A stretch of 9,494 bases of DNA, from NCBI GenBank assembly GCA_002494975.1, contig DADI01000022.1, forward strand, positions 1 through 9,494, read 5' to 3'. The position numbers and the translations under genes are program-made. Each line of letters starts with the position of its first letter. Position 1 is the first letter of the stretch. Shown here in pieces: positions 1 through 6,221 of this stretch. The notes beneath the pieces were generated by a model that was given only the letters and a program-made list of their open reading frames with translations, ran no database searches and was not told the DNA's origin. Source of the DNA: Euryarchaeota archaeon UBA556. Its GTDB lineage: Archaea; Thermoplasmatota; Poseidoniia; Poseidoniales; Thalassarchaeaceae.

Positions 1-1
1 A

Positions 2-2326
2 CTCTTAGGTATGGTCGCAGTTCCGTCGGCTACTTCGTTACCTACGGGGGTAGCAGGAGTCAAGGACTCTGGATGTAATTGCCATGGAGCCGTGACAAGT
101 GATTCAGTAGTACCAACTTTGGAAGGCTTACCAGATATATACAACTATTCAGAAGTGTATACTTTGAATATAGGTTTTACAGGAGGACCTGCTGATCCCG
201 CAAATATTAATCAAGGTGGATTTAATCTATGGGTAAGTGATGGAATAATTAGCCCTAGTGATGCATCTGTTCAATCATGGAATCCAAATGAAGTATCACA
301 CACTGATGCAGGTAATGACCAAACTAGTTGGACTGTCGAATGGACTGCTCCTGCTAATGATAGAAATATCGAATTTATTCTTCATACCAACTCCGTTAAC
401 GGAAATGCTGGCAGTTCAGAAGGAGGGACTTCTGGGGATGAGTGGAATAGACTCAGCGTCCAAGTATCATCTCCAATAGTCGTATTAGAACAAGCAAATC
501 CATATACAGTATTGACTACTCTTATTGTAGTTAGTTTTGTATTGTTATTACTTGTATTGACTTTCATCTTCTACCAGAATAATCCTGAATCATTCGATTG
601 GGAACATTTTGCACCATGGATTGCGGGATGGTTAACTACAACTGATCACAAGAGAGTTGGTACACTATACTTCCTAGCAGGATTCTTTTTCCTTGGAATT
701 GGAGGGATTATGGCTATACTAATTAGAATTCAACTAATGGTGCCAGGAAATGATTTCTTGACTCAAGACCAATATAACCAATTTTTCACTCTTCACGGCA
801 CTACAATGATATTTTTAGCAGCTATGCCTCTCATTAATGGAGCCGCGAATTGGATGGTTCCGCTACAAATTGGAGCACCTGATCTTGCTTTACCGAGGTT
901 AAACGCTATGAGTTTCTGGCTACAACCAGTTGGTGCATTTTTAATTTTCACAGGAGTTTTCTCAGGAACGGGAGCCGACACGGGTTGGACTGGATATGCC
1001 CCCTACATTGTGAGTGAGACAGCCCATGTAGGAACAACGATGTGGGTTGCGGGACAAATACTACTGGTTGCATCATCGACTCTAACTGGGATTAATTTCT
1101 TGACAACTATTGCAGTAATGAGGGCTCCTGGAATGGGTTGGATGCAGATGCCTCTATTCACATGGTCAATTCTTGTAGCTAATCTAATGCTATTCCTGTC
1201 GATTCCTGCATTCGGTGTTGGGCTAATACAAGTATATCTCGATAGAGTGATTGGTACAGCTTTCTATGATGCCGCGTCGGGAGGAGACCCTTTGCTTTGG
1301 AGCCATTTATTCTGGTACTTTGGACATCCAGAAGTATACGTTGTGATTGTACCTGCTTTCGGAATAATATCTGAAGTAATTGCAACTAGTGCTCGACGTT
1401 CAGTATTTGGATATCGTTCAATGGTCTACGCAATGGCTGGAATAGGAATTGTATCATTTATCGTATATGGCCACCATATGTTCACCTCAGGAATGGATCC
1501 TACACTGAGATTCGTAACCATGCTGACTACAATGCTTGTTGCCGTCCCTACAGGGATAAAAATATTCAACTGGTTAATGACAATGAATGGAGGTAGTTTG
1601 GTCTATCGAACCCATACACTATGGGCTCTAGGGTTCTTAGTAACATTCACATTGGGTGGGATTTCAGGTATGTTTTTCCCAAGTATGGCCATGGATTTAC
1701 ATTTCCATGAATCATACTTCGTAGTCGCCCACTTCCATTATGTGCTAGTCGGAGGTACCGTTTTCGGACTATTCTGTGGAGTTTACTATTGGTTCCCTAA
1801 GATGAGTGGAAAGATGTTAAATGAAAAACTAGGAGTCCTACACTTCTTAACAGCATTTGTAACATACAATGGTATATTTTGGCCTATGCATAGATTAGGA
1901 GTATGGGGGATGGCACGCCGTCATCATACTTACTTTATTTCAGTCGATGAAGTCAGAGGAGTTGATGGAGAAGTAATTACTGAAGCAGTTATTGGAGCAT
2001 TACCTCCAGAAGCTGCAGGATGGAATATGTTTATCACAGTCTGCGCAATATTATTCTTCTTCAGTAACTTCATTCTAGTTGCTAATGTAATCATATCACT
2101 GGTAAGAGGGCAAAAAGCACCTGCTGATCCATGGGGAGGTTGGAGCTTCGAGTGGATGACCTCTTCGCCACCACCTACTCCATCATTCGGACGATTCGAA
2201 AATGGAGAATGGTATGACTTGCCTACACTTACAGATGCCAATGAGCACATAGCCCATGAGCCAAGTAAACTTGGAATATGGTTTAGCAAACTCATGGTAG
2301 CAGATAAAGAGGAGGTGGACAATTGA
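2..2326 (+). CDS. coxA: Cytochrome c oxidase subunit I (A1-type haem-copper oxidase) with N-terminal extracytoplasmic domain, 5' partial
   Basis: Catalytic subunit of a proton-pumping terminal oxidase in the cytoplasmic membrane (O2 to water). Numbering from the Met at 11: low-spin haem His262 (LHGTTM), CuB/cross-link motif H439-P-E-V-Y443 with the A1-type Glu441, CuB pair H488-H489, K-channel Lys517 (PTGIK), Mg-site region H566-E567, haem a3 His574 and haem a His576 (AHFHY). All ligands are present. Residues ~1-160 are not part of the usual subunit: an SGCNCHG motif near residue 22 leads into a Gly/Asn/Trp-rich beta-type stretch resembling Reeler/'choice-of-anchor V' modules, followed by a TM anchor (~165-189) that gives the oxidase core its normal cytoplasmic N-terminus. 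The frame stays open to position 2, and the hydrophobic residues before LPTG look like the end of a signal peptide, so the true start is probably upstream. The stop overlaps the subunit III start. Core function is certain; the function of the extra domain is inferred. Confidence 0.95.
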   Translation, partial: LLGMVAVPSATSLPTGVAGVKDSGCNCHGAVTSDSVVPTLEGLPDIYNYSEVYTLNIGFTGGPADPANINQGGFNLWVSDGIISPSDASVQSWNPNEVSHTDAGNDQTSWTVEWTAPANDRNIEFILHTNSVNGNAGSSEGGTSGDEWNRLSVQVSSPIVVLEQANPYTVLTTLIVVSFVLLLLVLTFIFYQNNPESFDWEHFAPWIAGWLTTTDHKRVGTLYFLAGFFFLGIGGIMAILIRIQLMVPGNDFLTQDQYNQFFTLHGTTMIFLAAMPLINGAANWMVPLQIGAPDLALPRLNAMSFWLQPVGAFLIFTGVFSGTGADTGWTGYAPYIVSETAHVGTTMWVAGQILLVASSTLTGINFLTTIAVMRAPGMGWMQMPLFTWSILVANLMLFLSIPAFGVGLIQVYLDRVIGTAFYDAASGGDPLLWSHLFWYFGHPEVYVVIVPAFGIISEVIATSARRSVFGYRSMVYAMAGIGIVSFIVYGHHMFTSGMDPTLRFVTMLTTMLVAVPTGIKIFNWLMTMNGGSLVYRTHTLWALGFLVTFTLGGISGMFFPSMAMDLHFHESYFVVAHFHYVLVGGTVFGLFCGVYYWFPKMSGKMLNEKLGVLHFLTAFVTYNGIFWPMHRLGVWGMARRHHTYFISVDEVRGVDGEVITEAVIGALPPEAAGWNMFITVCAILFFFSNFILVANVIISLVRGQKAPADPWGGWSFEWMTSSPPPTPSFGRFENGEWYDLPTLTDANEHIAHEPSKLGIWFSKLMVADKEEVDN
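2311..2317 (+). promoter_or_regulatory. Shine-Dalgarno site for coxC
   Basis: GGAGGTG lies 5 nt before the TTG at 2323, inside the last codons of subunit I. This strong site supports the non-ATG start. The TTG overlaps the upstream TGA (TTGA), which suggests translational coupling of subunits I and III. Confidence 0.8.
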
Positions 2327-3390
2327 GCGGACACGACGACGAACATCATCATCCAAGTGCATGGGGACCTCATGATTGGAGTCATGGTGCTCCACATAAT
2401 TCATGGGCTCCTTTGATAATGAGTATCGGATTTGGAATATTCTTGTTCATGCTTGCTGGCGCATTTACAAATGGTATATTCGATGCAAGCTATGTCCCGC
2501 TGGTTTTTGTTGGACTTCTAGTTTCATTATTTGGATTAATTATCTGGTGGAGACAAGATATGTCTTTCGATGGGACCTATGAACCAATGTCAACGGGTGC
2601 ACCGTTCAAGAATATACAGATTCGTAAAGTTTCAATTTGGGTATTCTTAATGTCGGAAATGATGGTATTTACATCCCTATTCAGTACATACATCAGATAT
2701 AGAACCGGTATTGAAAACTGTCAGACGGTATTTGAGAGAGGAGATTGGGTAGAACAAGGATATACATTAGAAGCTGGAGAAGCTCTAATTTGTTTTGAAC
2801 CGGCTAGTCACCTAATAGCATCAAGTATGTGGCACATTGCACCAGGGGCAATCAATACATTCGCTCTAATTATTTCATCATTTACAATTGTTCAAGCACT
2901 AAGATGGGCTAAGAAACCATTGGGAACCGTGGACGAAGAAGTTCGTAGAAAGAGAGTATATAGATATCTTGGAAGTACATGGATTTTAGCAATAATTTTC
3001 CTTGCATTAAAGATGACTGAATGGTTCATTGGCTTCTATGTCCCTGAAATAGAGGTTCTAGGAATACACGAACATCATATTCATTCTCTATATTCTGAAG
3101 GGTATTTGATTAATGCAGATCATTATCACCATCATGATTGGGTAGATGAAGCAACAGGAGCAACTATGCTTGCAGATATTAGTGTCAGCGCATCTACTTT
3201 CTATGTAACGACTGGAACGCACGGTGTTCACGTCTTTGGGGGAATAATCGGATTAACATACATGACATTCAAAGCATGGACTGGCGGATATACTCCAACA
3301 AATGCAGTATCGATTGAGTATTTCGGTCTCTACTGGCACTTTGTCGACTTAGTTTGGGTACTAGTATTCCCATTCTTCTATCTATATTGA
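2323..3390 (+). CDS. coxC: Cytochrome c oxidase subunit III (7 TM, long His-rich version)
   Basis: Non-catalytic core subunit that stabilises the haem-copper oxidase and shapes proton and O2 access. Seven TM segments are visible at about 28-50, 57-75, 100-125, 170-195, 212-240, 288-315 and 328-355. Family marks are the TM3 SEMMVFTS stretch with Glu112 (the conserved COX3 Glu), TGTHGVH at 297-303, and the C-terminal EYFGLYWHFVDLVWVLVFPFF-type segment. The protein has 355 residues, against about 200-265 for most homologues. The excess is a His-rich N-terminus (GHDDEHHHP...), a TM3-TM4 loop with Cys133 and Cys157, and a TM5-TM6 loop with H249/251/252/254 and H267/269/270/271. With the usual COX3 topology both loops face outside. 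The start is TTG with a strong Shine-Dalgarno, overlapping the subunit I stop; subunit IV follows at once. The family is certain; metal binding by the loops is a guess. Confidence 0.93.
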   Translation: MSGHDDEHHHPSAWGPHDWSHGAPHNSWAPLIMSIGFGIFLFMLAGAFTNGIFDASYVPLVFVGLLVSLFGLIIWWRQDMSFDGTYEPMSTGAPFKNIQIRKVSIWVFLMSEMMVFTSLFSTYIRYRTGIENCQTVFERGDWVEQGYTLEAGEALICFEPASHLIASSMWHIAPGAINTFALIISSFTIVQALRWAKKPLGTVDEEVRRKRVYRYLGSTWILAIIFLALKMTEWFIGFYVPEIEVLGIHEHHIHSLYSEGYLINADHYHHHDWVDEATGATMLADISVSASTFYVTTGTHGVHVFGGIIGLTYMTFKAWTGGYTPTNAVSIEYFGLYWHFVDLVWVLVFPFFYLY

Positions 3391-3394
3391 GGTG
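3389..3394 (+). promoter_or_regulatory. Shine-Dalgarno site that decides the coxD start
   Basis: GAGGTG lies 6 nt before the ATG at 3401. A GTG at 3392 is in frame, but it sits inside this ribosome-binding sequence, so the ATG is the better start. The site overlaps the stop codon of subunit III. Confidence 0.75.
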
Positions 3395-3400
3395 AAAAAA

Positions 3401-3760
3401 ATGGCACATTACACAATTATGGGAAAAGACCCCTACTGGATGAATTTCTATGGATTAATGATTTTGACTTTAATAGAGGTCGCAGCAGTTGGTTTGGATT
3501 TATCCGATACAGCCGCTAATATTGGTTATACAGAGAAAAAGTTGACTTTAGTAATATTAGTTGGTATTGGTGTACCTAAATTCATAATGATTGCAGCCAT
3601 ATTTATGCATCTTTTTGGAGATGAAGATTCTAAGATTCTAACCCTTACAGCGCTATTCCCTGCGTTTTTCATTATTGTCATGATACTATTCATCGGATTA
3701 ACACATCCTGAAGCCACTACTGGATTACCGGAGTGGTGCAGACCTGGATTCTACAGTTGA
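3401..3760 (+). CDS. coxD: Cytochrome c oxidase subunit IV (bacterial/archaeal COX4_pro family)
   Basis: Small accessory membrane subunit of A-type oxidases, about 119 residues with three TM segments (around 17-36, 47-71 and 79-101). The diagnostic stretch is a Lys-containing second helix that ends in F68-M-H70-L followed by acidic residues (FGDED), as in the CoxD/CtaF family. The conserved position after coxC, 10 nt from its stop, supports the assignment. The first residues (MAHYTIMGKDPYW) are polar and cytoplasmic. The start at 3401 is preferred to the GTG at 3392 because the GTG is part of the Shine-Dalgarno. No other oxidase gene follows; the operon ends and a tRNA gene begins 43 nt later. 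The family is assigned by topology, motif and synteny, since sequence conservation in this family is weak. Confidence 0.88.
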   Translation: MAHYTIMGKDPYWMNFYGLMILTLIEVAAVGLDLSDTAANIGYTEKKLTLVILVGIGVPKFIMIAAIFMHLFGDEDSKILTLTALFPAFFIIVMILFIGLTHPEATTGLPEWCRPGFYS

Positions 3761-3781
3761 AGATTGTAAAGTTCATCTCTG

Positions 3782-3900
3782 ATGAGTGATTCGATAGAGC
3801 GCGGCCGAGATCGCATAGCCCGGTATTGCGGTGGATTTGAAATCCACTGTCCATTGGACGCGGGGGTTCAAATCCCTCTCTCGGCGCCACTATCACTCAT
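3782..3900. repeat. 9-bp perfect inverted repeat bracketing the tRNA-Ser gene
   Basis: ATGAGTGAT at 3782-3790 and its exact reverse complement ATCACTCAT at 3892-3900 flank the tRNA at 13 and 2 nt. In a precursor transcript the leader and trailer could pair outside the acceptor stem. The right arm overlaps the last codons and stop of the opposite-strand kinase gene, so a chance match cannot be excluded. Confidence 0.5.
3804..3889 (+). tRNA. tRNA-Ser (anticodon UGA), CCA encoded
   Basis: A complete class II cloverleaf can be drawn: acceptor GCCGAGA/TCTCGGC, a 3-bp D stem (GCA/TGC), anticodon stem GTGGA/TCCAC with loop TTTGAAA (anticodon TGA at 3838-3840), a long variable arm GTCC-ATT-GGAC, T arm GGGGG-TTCAAAT-CCCTC, discriminator G at 3886 and genomic CCA at 3887-3889. 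The long variable arm and discriminator G are typical of serine tRNA. It reads UCA and, by wobble, other UCN codons. It starts 43 nt after the coxD stop on the same strand. Its CCA end lies 3 nt from the stop codon of the convergent lipid kinase gene. No clear TATA box is visible upstream. Confidence 0.96.
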
Positions 3901-4939
3901 TAGGAATCGAAGATGCACCACGGATTGTGATCTGATTTTCATGATACTTCATTGAAACTGGAGTAGTTAGAACCGCTTCACCATCTACATTAACAAACAT
4001 TATTGGATTATGGCGTTCATTAGATGGATTGCCATCTTTATCGACTGCTCTAACTTCAAGAGATTTGGAAGATTGCATACTAATTTTCCCCCACTTCCCT
4101 ACATGCTTTCCTTTTTCTAATGGGCCCATTATCAGGAGCATCTGTAATTTAGAAAGCCCAAAGGCTAGTATTAGTGAACCATGATTTTGAATTGGGGATG
4201 CACCAGGTGTGACTTTGAATCCACCGCCAAATGTCTGGCATTGAGAAAGGCAAAATAAGCCTGAAAAATCAACTATGCGTCCGGGTTCATCATCTACTTT
4301 GATCCAGCCCCGTTGTTTCTTCCAACCAAGTATTGCTCTAATCCCTAAAAAAGTATACTTCATCTGGCCTCTAATCCATTTGAACTTCCCTTCATTCTTC
4401 ATACGATTTACTGCAGATGTAACTCCAGAATCAACTTCTAAGAAACTCCAACGCACCATATTTCCATCAATATCAGGGTCACCATCCACTGAGTGATGTT
4501 TTGGATCAGGAATTGTATCATGACCAATCGCAGGAGGACCTTCGACCCTTACTGCACCAACTCTTCTATCGGTACCTGAAACTAGGATGTCTATTGCGCC
4601 TTGCATGTCTGGAAATTTTTTACCTCTGGGAATAGGAATTCCATGAGCTCGAGCATAATCATTACCACTACCTATTGGTAAAATCCCTAATGTCATTTTT
4701 GAACATCTAAGGCCTGATGCAACCTCATGAACCGTACCGTCACCTCCGACTGCAACTACAATTTCGTAATCGCCGCTAGATAGATTATGAGCAATCTCTG
4801 TTGCATGACCTGGGTATTCGGTTTGATGTAAATCTATTTCAAATCCTGCAGTCCTCAAAGCGGGCTCAAATAAGTCCCATTGCTTCATAGATAATCCATC
4901 TCGGGCCTTGGGGTTAAGGATACACGCAATACGTGTCAT
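3893..4939 (-). CDS. Diacylglycerol kinase family lipid kinase (YegS/DgkB-like)
   Basis: Predicted ATP-dependent lipid kinase that phosphorylates a diradylglycerol or other lipid alcohol at the membrane face. From the ATG at 4939 (348 aa) the protein opens with MTRIACILNPKA, the usual first strand and NP turn of the DAGK catalytic domain. It has TEYPGHATE at 40-48, the nucleotide-binding GGDGT at 65-69, GILPIGSGNDYAR at 85-97 and a C-terminal NVDGE matching the catalytic DGE of YegS/DgkB. An Asp/Pro/His-rich stretch just before FLEVDSGVTSAV looks like a lineage insertion. A TTG at 4978 would add 13 residues, but a GGTG site 5 nt before 4939 and the canonical N-terminus favour the ATG. It converges on tRNA-Ser and is divergent from ribD. 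The substrate cannot be read from sequence; in archaea it may be an ether lipid or isoprenoid alcohol. An NAD-kinase-type fold relative is less likely. Confidence 0.88.
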   Translation of the reverse strand: MTRIACILNPKARDGLSMKQWDLFEPALRTAGFEIDLHQTEYPGHATEIAHNLSSGDYEIVVAVGGDGTVHEVASGLRCSKMTLGILPIGSGNDYARAHGIPIPRGKKFPDMQGAIDILVSGTDRRVGAVRVEGPPAIGHDTIPDPKHHSVDGDPDIDGNMVRWSFLEVDSGVTSAVNRMKNEGKFKWIRGQMKYTFLGIRAILGWKKQRGWIKVDDEPGRIVDFSGLFCLSQCQTFGGGFKVTPGASPIQNHGSLILAFGLSKLQMLLIMGPLEKGKHVGKWGKISMQSSKSLEVRAVDKDGNPSNERHNPIMFVNVDGEAVLTTPVSMKYHENQITIRGASSIPNE

Positions 4940-5027
4940 GATTACACCAGTAAGGAGTTGAGACTTGAATGCTCCCAAAGCGAGGAATCATGAGTAAAGG
5001 ATGTTTCGAACGTTTAGAGGGCATCCT

Positions 5028-6113
5028 ATGGACGATGAAGATTTCATGCGTCGAGCTATTGAATTAGCTGAAAGAGGAAGATACTCAGTCAGACCAAACC
5101 CACTTGTTGGTTGTGTCTTAGTGAGGGCCGGAGAAATCATTGCCGAAGGGTGGCATGACCATCTTGGCGGGCTTCATGCCGAACAAATGGCAATTGCAGA
5201 TGCGGAATCAAGAGGTGTAGAAACTCAAGGAGCTATTGCCTATGTGACTCTTGAACCATGCAATCATTTTGGAAGAACGCCTCCTTGTAGCGAAGCATTG
5301 ATGTGGGCTGGAGTGAAGAAAGTTGTCATTGGAGCAGCAGATCCAAATCCTATCGTGAGAGGAGGAGGTTTGGAAGCTCTAAAACGAGAAGGAATAGATA
5401 TTGAAATCGGCATTCTAGAAAAAGAATGTAATCAGCAAATGTTTGCATTCATGCATTGGTGTAAATATAGAAGACCGTATGTACTTCTAAAAGCGGCTAC
5501 AGATAATAATGGAAGAATAGATGGTGATCCAGAAAAGCCCGCAGTAAGGTTCTCATCAAAGGAATCATTAGAAATGGTACATCAAATAAGAAGAGATTCG
5601 ATGGCGATTATTGTTGGAGTGAATACTGTAATCAGAGATGACCCCAAGTTAACAGTAAGAGCTGAAAAAATTTCTGCTAGCGACATTATACCAAAAAGAA
5701 TAGTTATTGATCCAAATAATAGAATCCCCAATGATTGCTATTTAATGACAACTTCAGACGCTGAAACATATCTAATTAATGCGGAAAAATATGATTCCAG
5801 CAATGATAAAGAACATGTCAATAGAATTGTTTTACCCTCAGAAAATAGAAAAATAGATGTTAAGAAGATACTAGATTACTTGGGAGACTTAGAGGTTCAA
5901 ACACTGTTATTAGAAGGAGGATTAGAAACTTGGAAACGTTTCTTAGAAGAAAAACTTGTAGATTCGGCTCATCTTTGTATATCAAAAATAGAATTGGATG
6001 CAAAAAATGAAAATTACTTCAATAAAAGTCATCTTGAACAAGCAGGATTGATTGAGAAAGAAGAAATTAAACTAGGTAGCGATATAATCAGTAAATGGGA
6101 AAAAAATGAATGA
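5028..6113 (+). CDS. ribD: Bifunctional riboflavin biosynthesis protein RibD (pyrimidine deaminase/reductase)
   Basis: Catalyses deamination of 2,5-diamino-6-ribosylamino-4(3H)-pyrimidinone 5'-phosphate and then NADPH-dependent reduction of the ribosyl side chain in flavin synthesis. From the ATG at 5028 (361 aa, normal for RibD) the deaminase has zinc ligand H50 in HAE with catalytic E52, then C78 and C87 in PCNHFGRTPPC; the RPNPLVG motif precedes them. The C-terminal half has the reductase marks YVLLKAA, a VHQIRRDSMAIIVGVNT stretch, RDDPKLTVR and LLLEGGLETW. The usual S-L-D-G of the reductase reads D-N-N-G here. ATG 5028 is chosen over ATG 5001 because GAGGG lies 6 nt before it and MDDEDFMRRAIELA matches the family start. 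Divergent from the lipid kinase; no other rib gene is in view. Two-domain RibD is the bacterial arrangement, which hints at transfer. Confidence 0.95.
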   Translation: MDDEDFMRRAIELAERGRYSVRPNPLVGCVLVRAGEIIAEGWHDHLGGLHAEQMAIADAESRGVETQGAIAYVTLEPCNHFGRTPPCSEALMWAGVKKVVIGAADPNPIVRGGGLEALKREGIDIEIGILEKECNQQMFAFMHWCKYRRPYVLLKAATDNNGRIDGDPEKPAVRFSSKESLEMVHQIRRDSMAIIVGVNTVIRDDPKLTVRAEKISASDIIPKRIVIDPNNRIPNDCYLMTTSDAETYLINAEKYDSSNDKEHVNRIVLPSENRKIDVKKILDYLGDLEVQTLLLEGGLETWKRFLEEKLVDSAHLCISKIELDAKNENYFNKSHLEQAGLIEKEEIKLGSDIISKWEKNE

Positions 6114-6115
6114 TA

Positions 6116-6190
6116 TGGTGGGCCGTCCAGGATTCGAACCCGGGGCAAGGCGTCCGAAGCGCCCCATTTTATCCACTAAACTAACAGCCC
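6116..6190 (-). tRNA. tRNA-Arg (anticodon UCG), CCA encoded
   Basis: Reading the minus strand from 6190: acceptor GGGCTGT/ACGGCCC (one T-G wobble), D arm GTTT...AAAT, anticodon stem GGGCG/CGCCT with loop CTTCGGA (anticodon TCG at 6157-6155), 4-nt variable loop, T arm CCGGG-TTCGAAT-CCTGG, discriminator A, genomic CCA. An alternative register that would give anticodon CGG breaks the anticodon stem, so Arg is preferred. It decodes CGA and possibly other CGN codons. The 3' CCA lies 2 nt from the stop of convergent ribD. The 5' end is 31 nt downstream of the Trm-G10 gene on the same strand, so the two may share a transcript. Confidence 0.96.
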
Positions 6191-6221
6191 TTGTTATTAG
6201 TCGTGCAGGGGTAATCTGATT

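Noticed and set aside
68..94. SGCNCHG as a c-type haem site
   Set aside because: Normal attachment needs C-x-x-C-H and here only one residue separates the cysteines. I kept it as an unexplained motif rather than call a cytochrome c domain.
1930..2404. Two overlapping minus-strand ORFs of 155 and 73 codons opposite the coxA/coxC junction
   Set aside because: They lie antisense to well-conserved coding sequence, have no recognisable motifs and share no ribosome site. They are shadows of the oxidase genes.
4940..5027. TATA/BRE promoter pair between the lipid kinase and ribD
   Set aside because: The 88-nt gap shows no clear AT-rich box at the expected distance from either start, so no promoter was annotated there.
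4979..5027. Earlier ribD start at ATG 5001 and earlier kinase start at TTG 4978
   Set aside because: The ATG at 5001 has AAAGG with no spacer, and the TTG at 4978 has no clear ribosome site. The inner starts match both the family N-termini and spaced Shine-Dalgarno sites.
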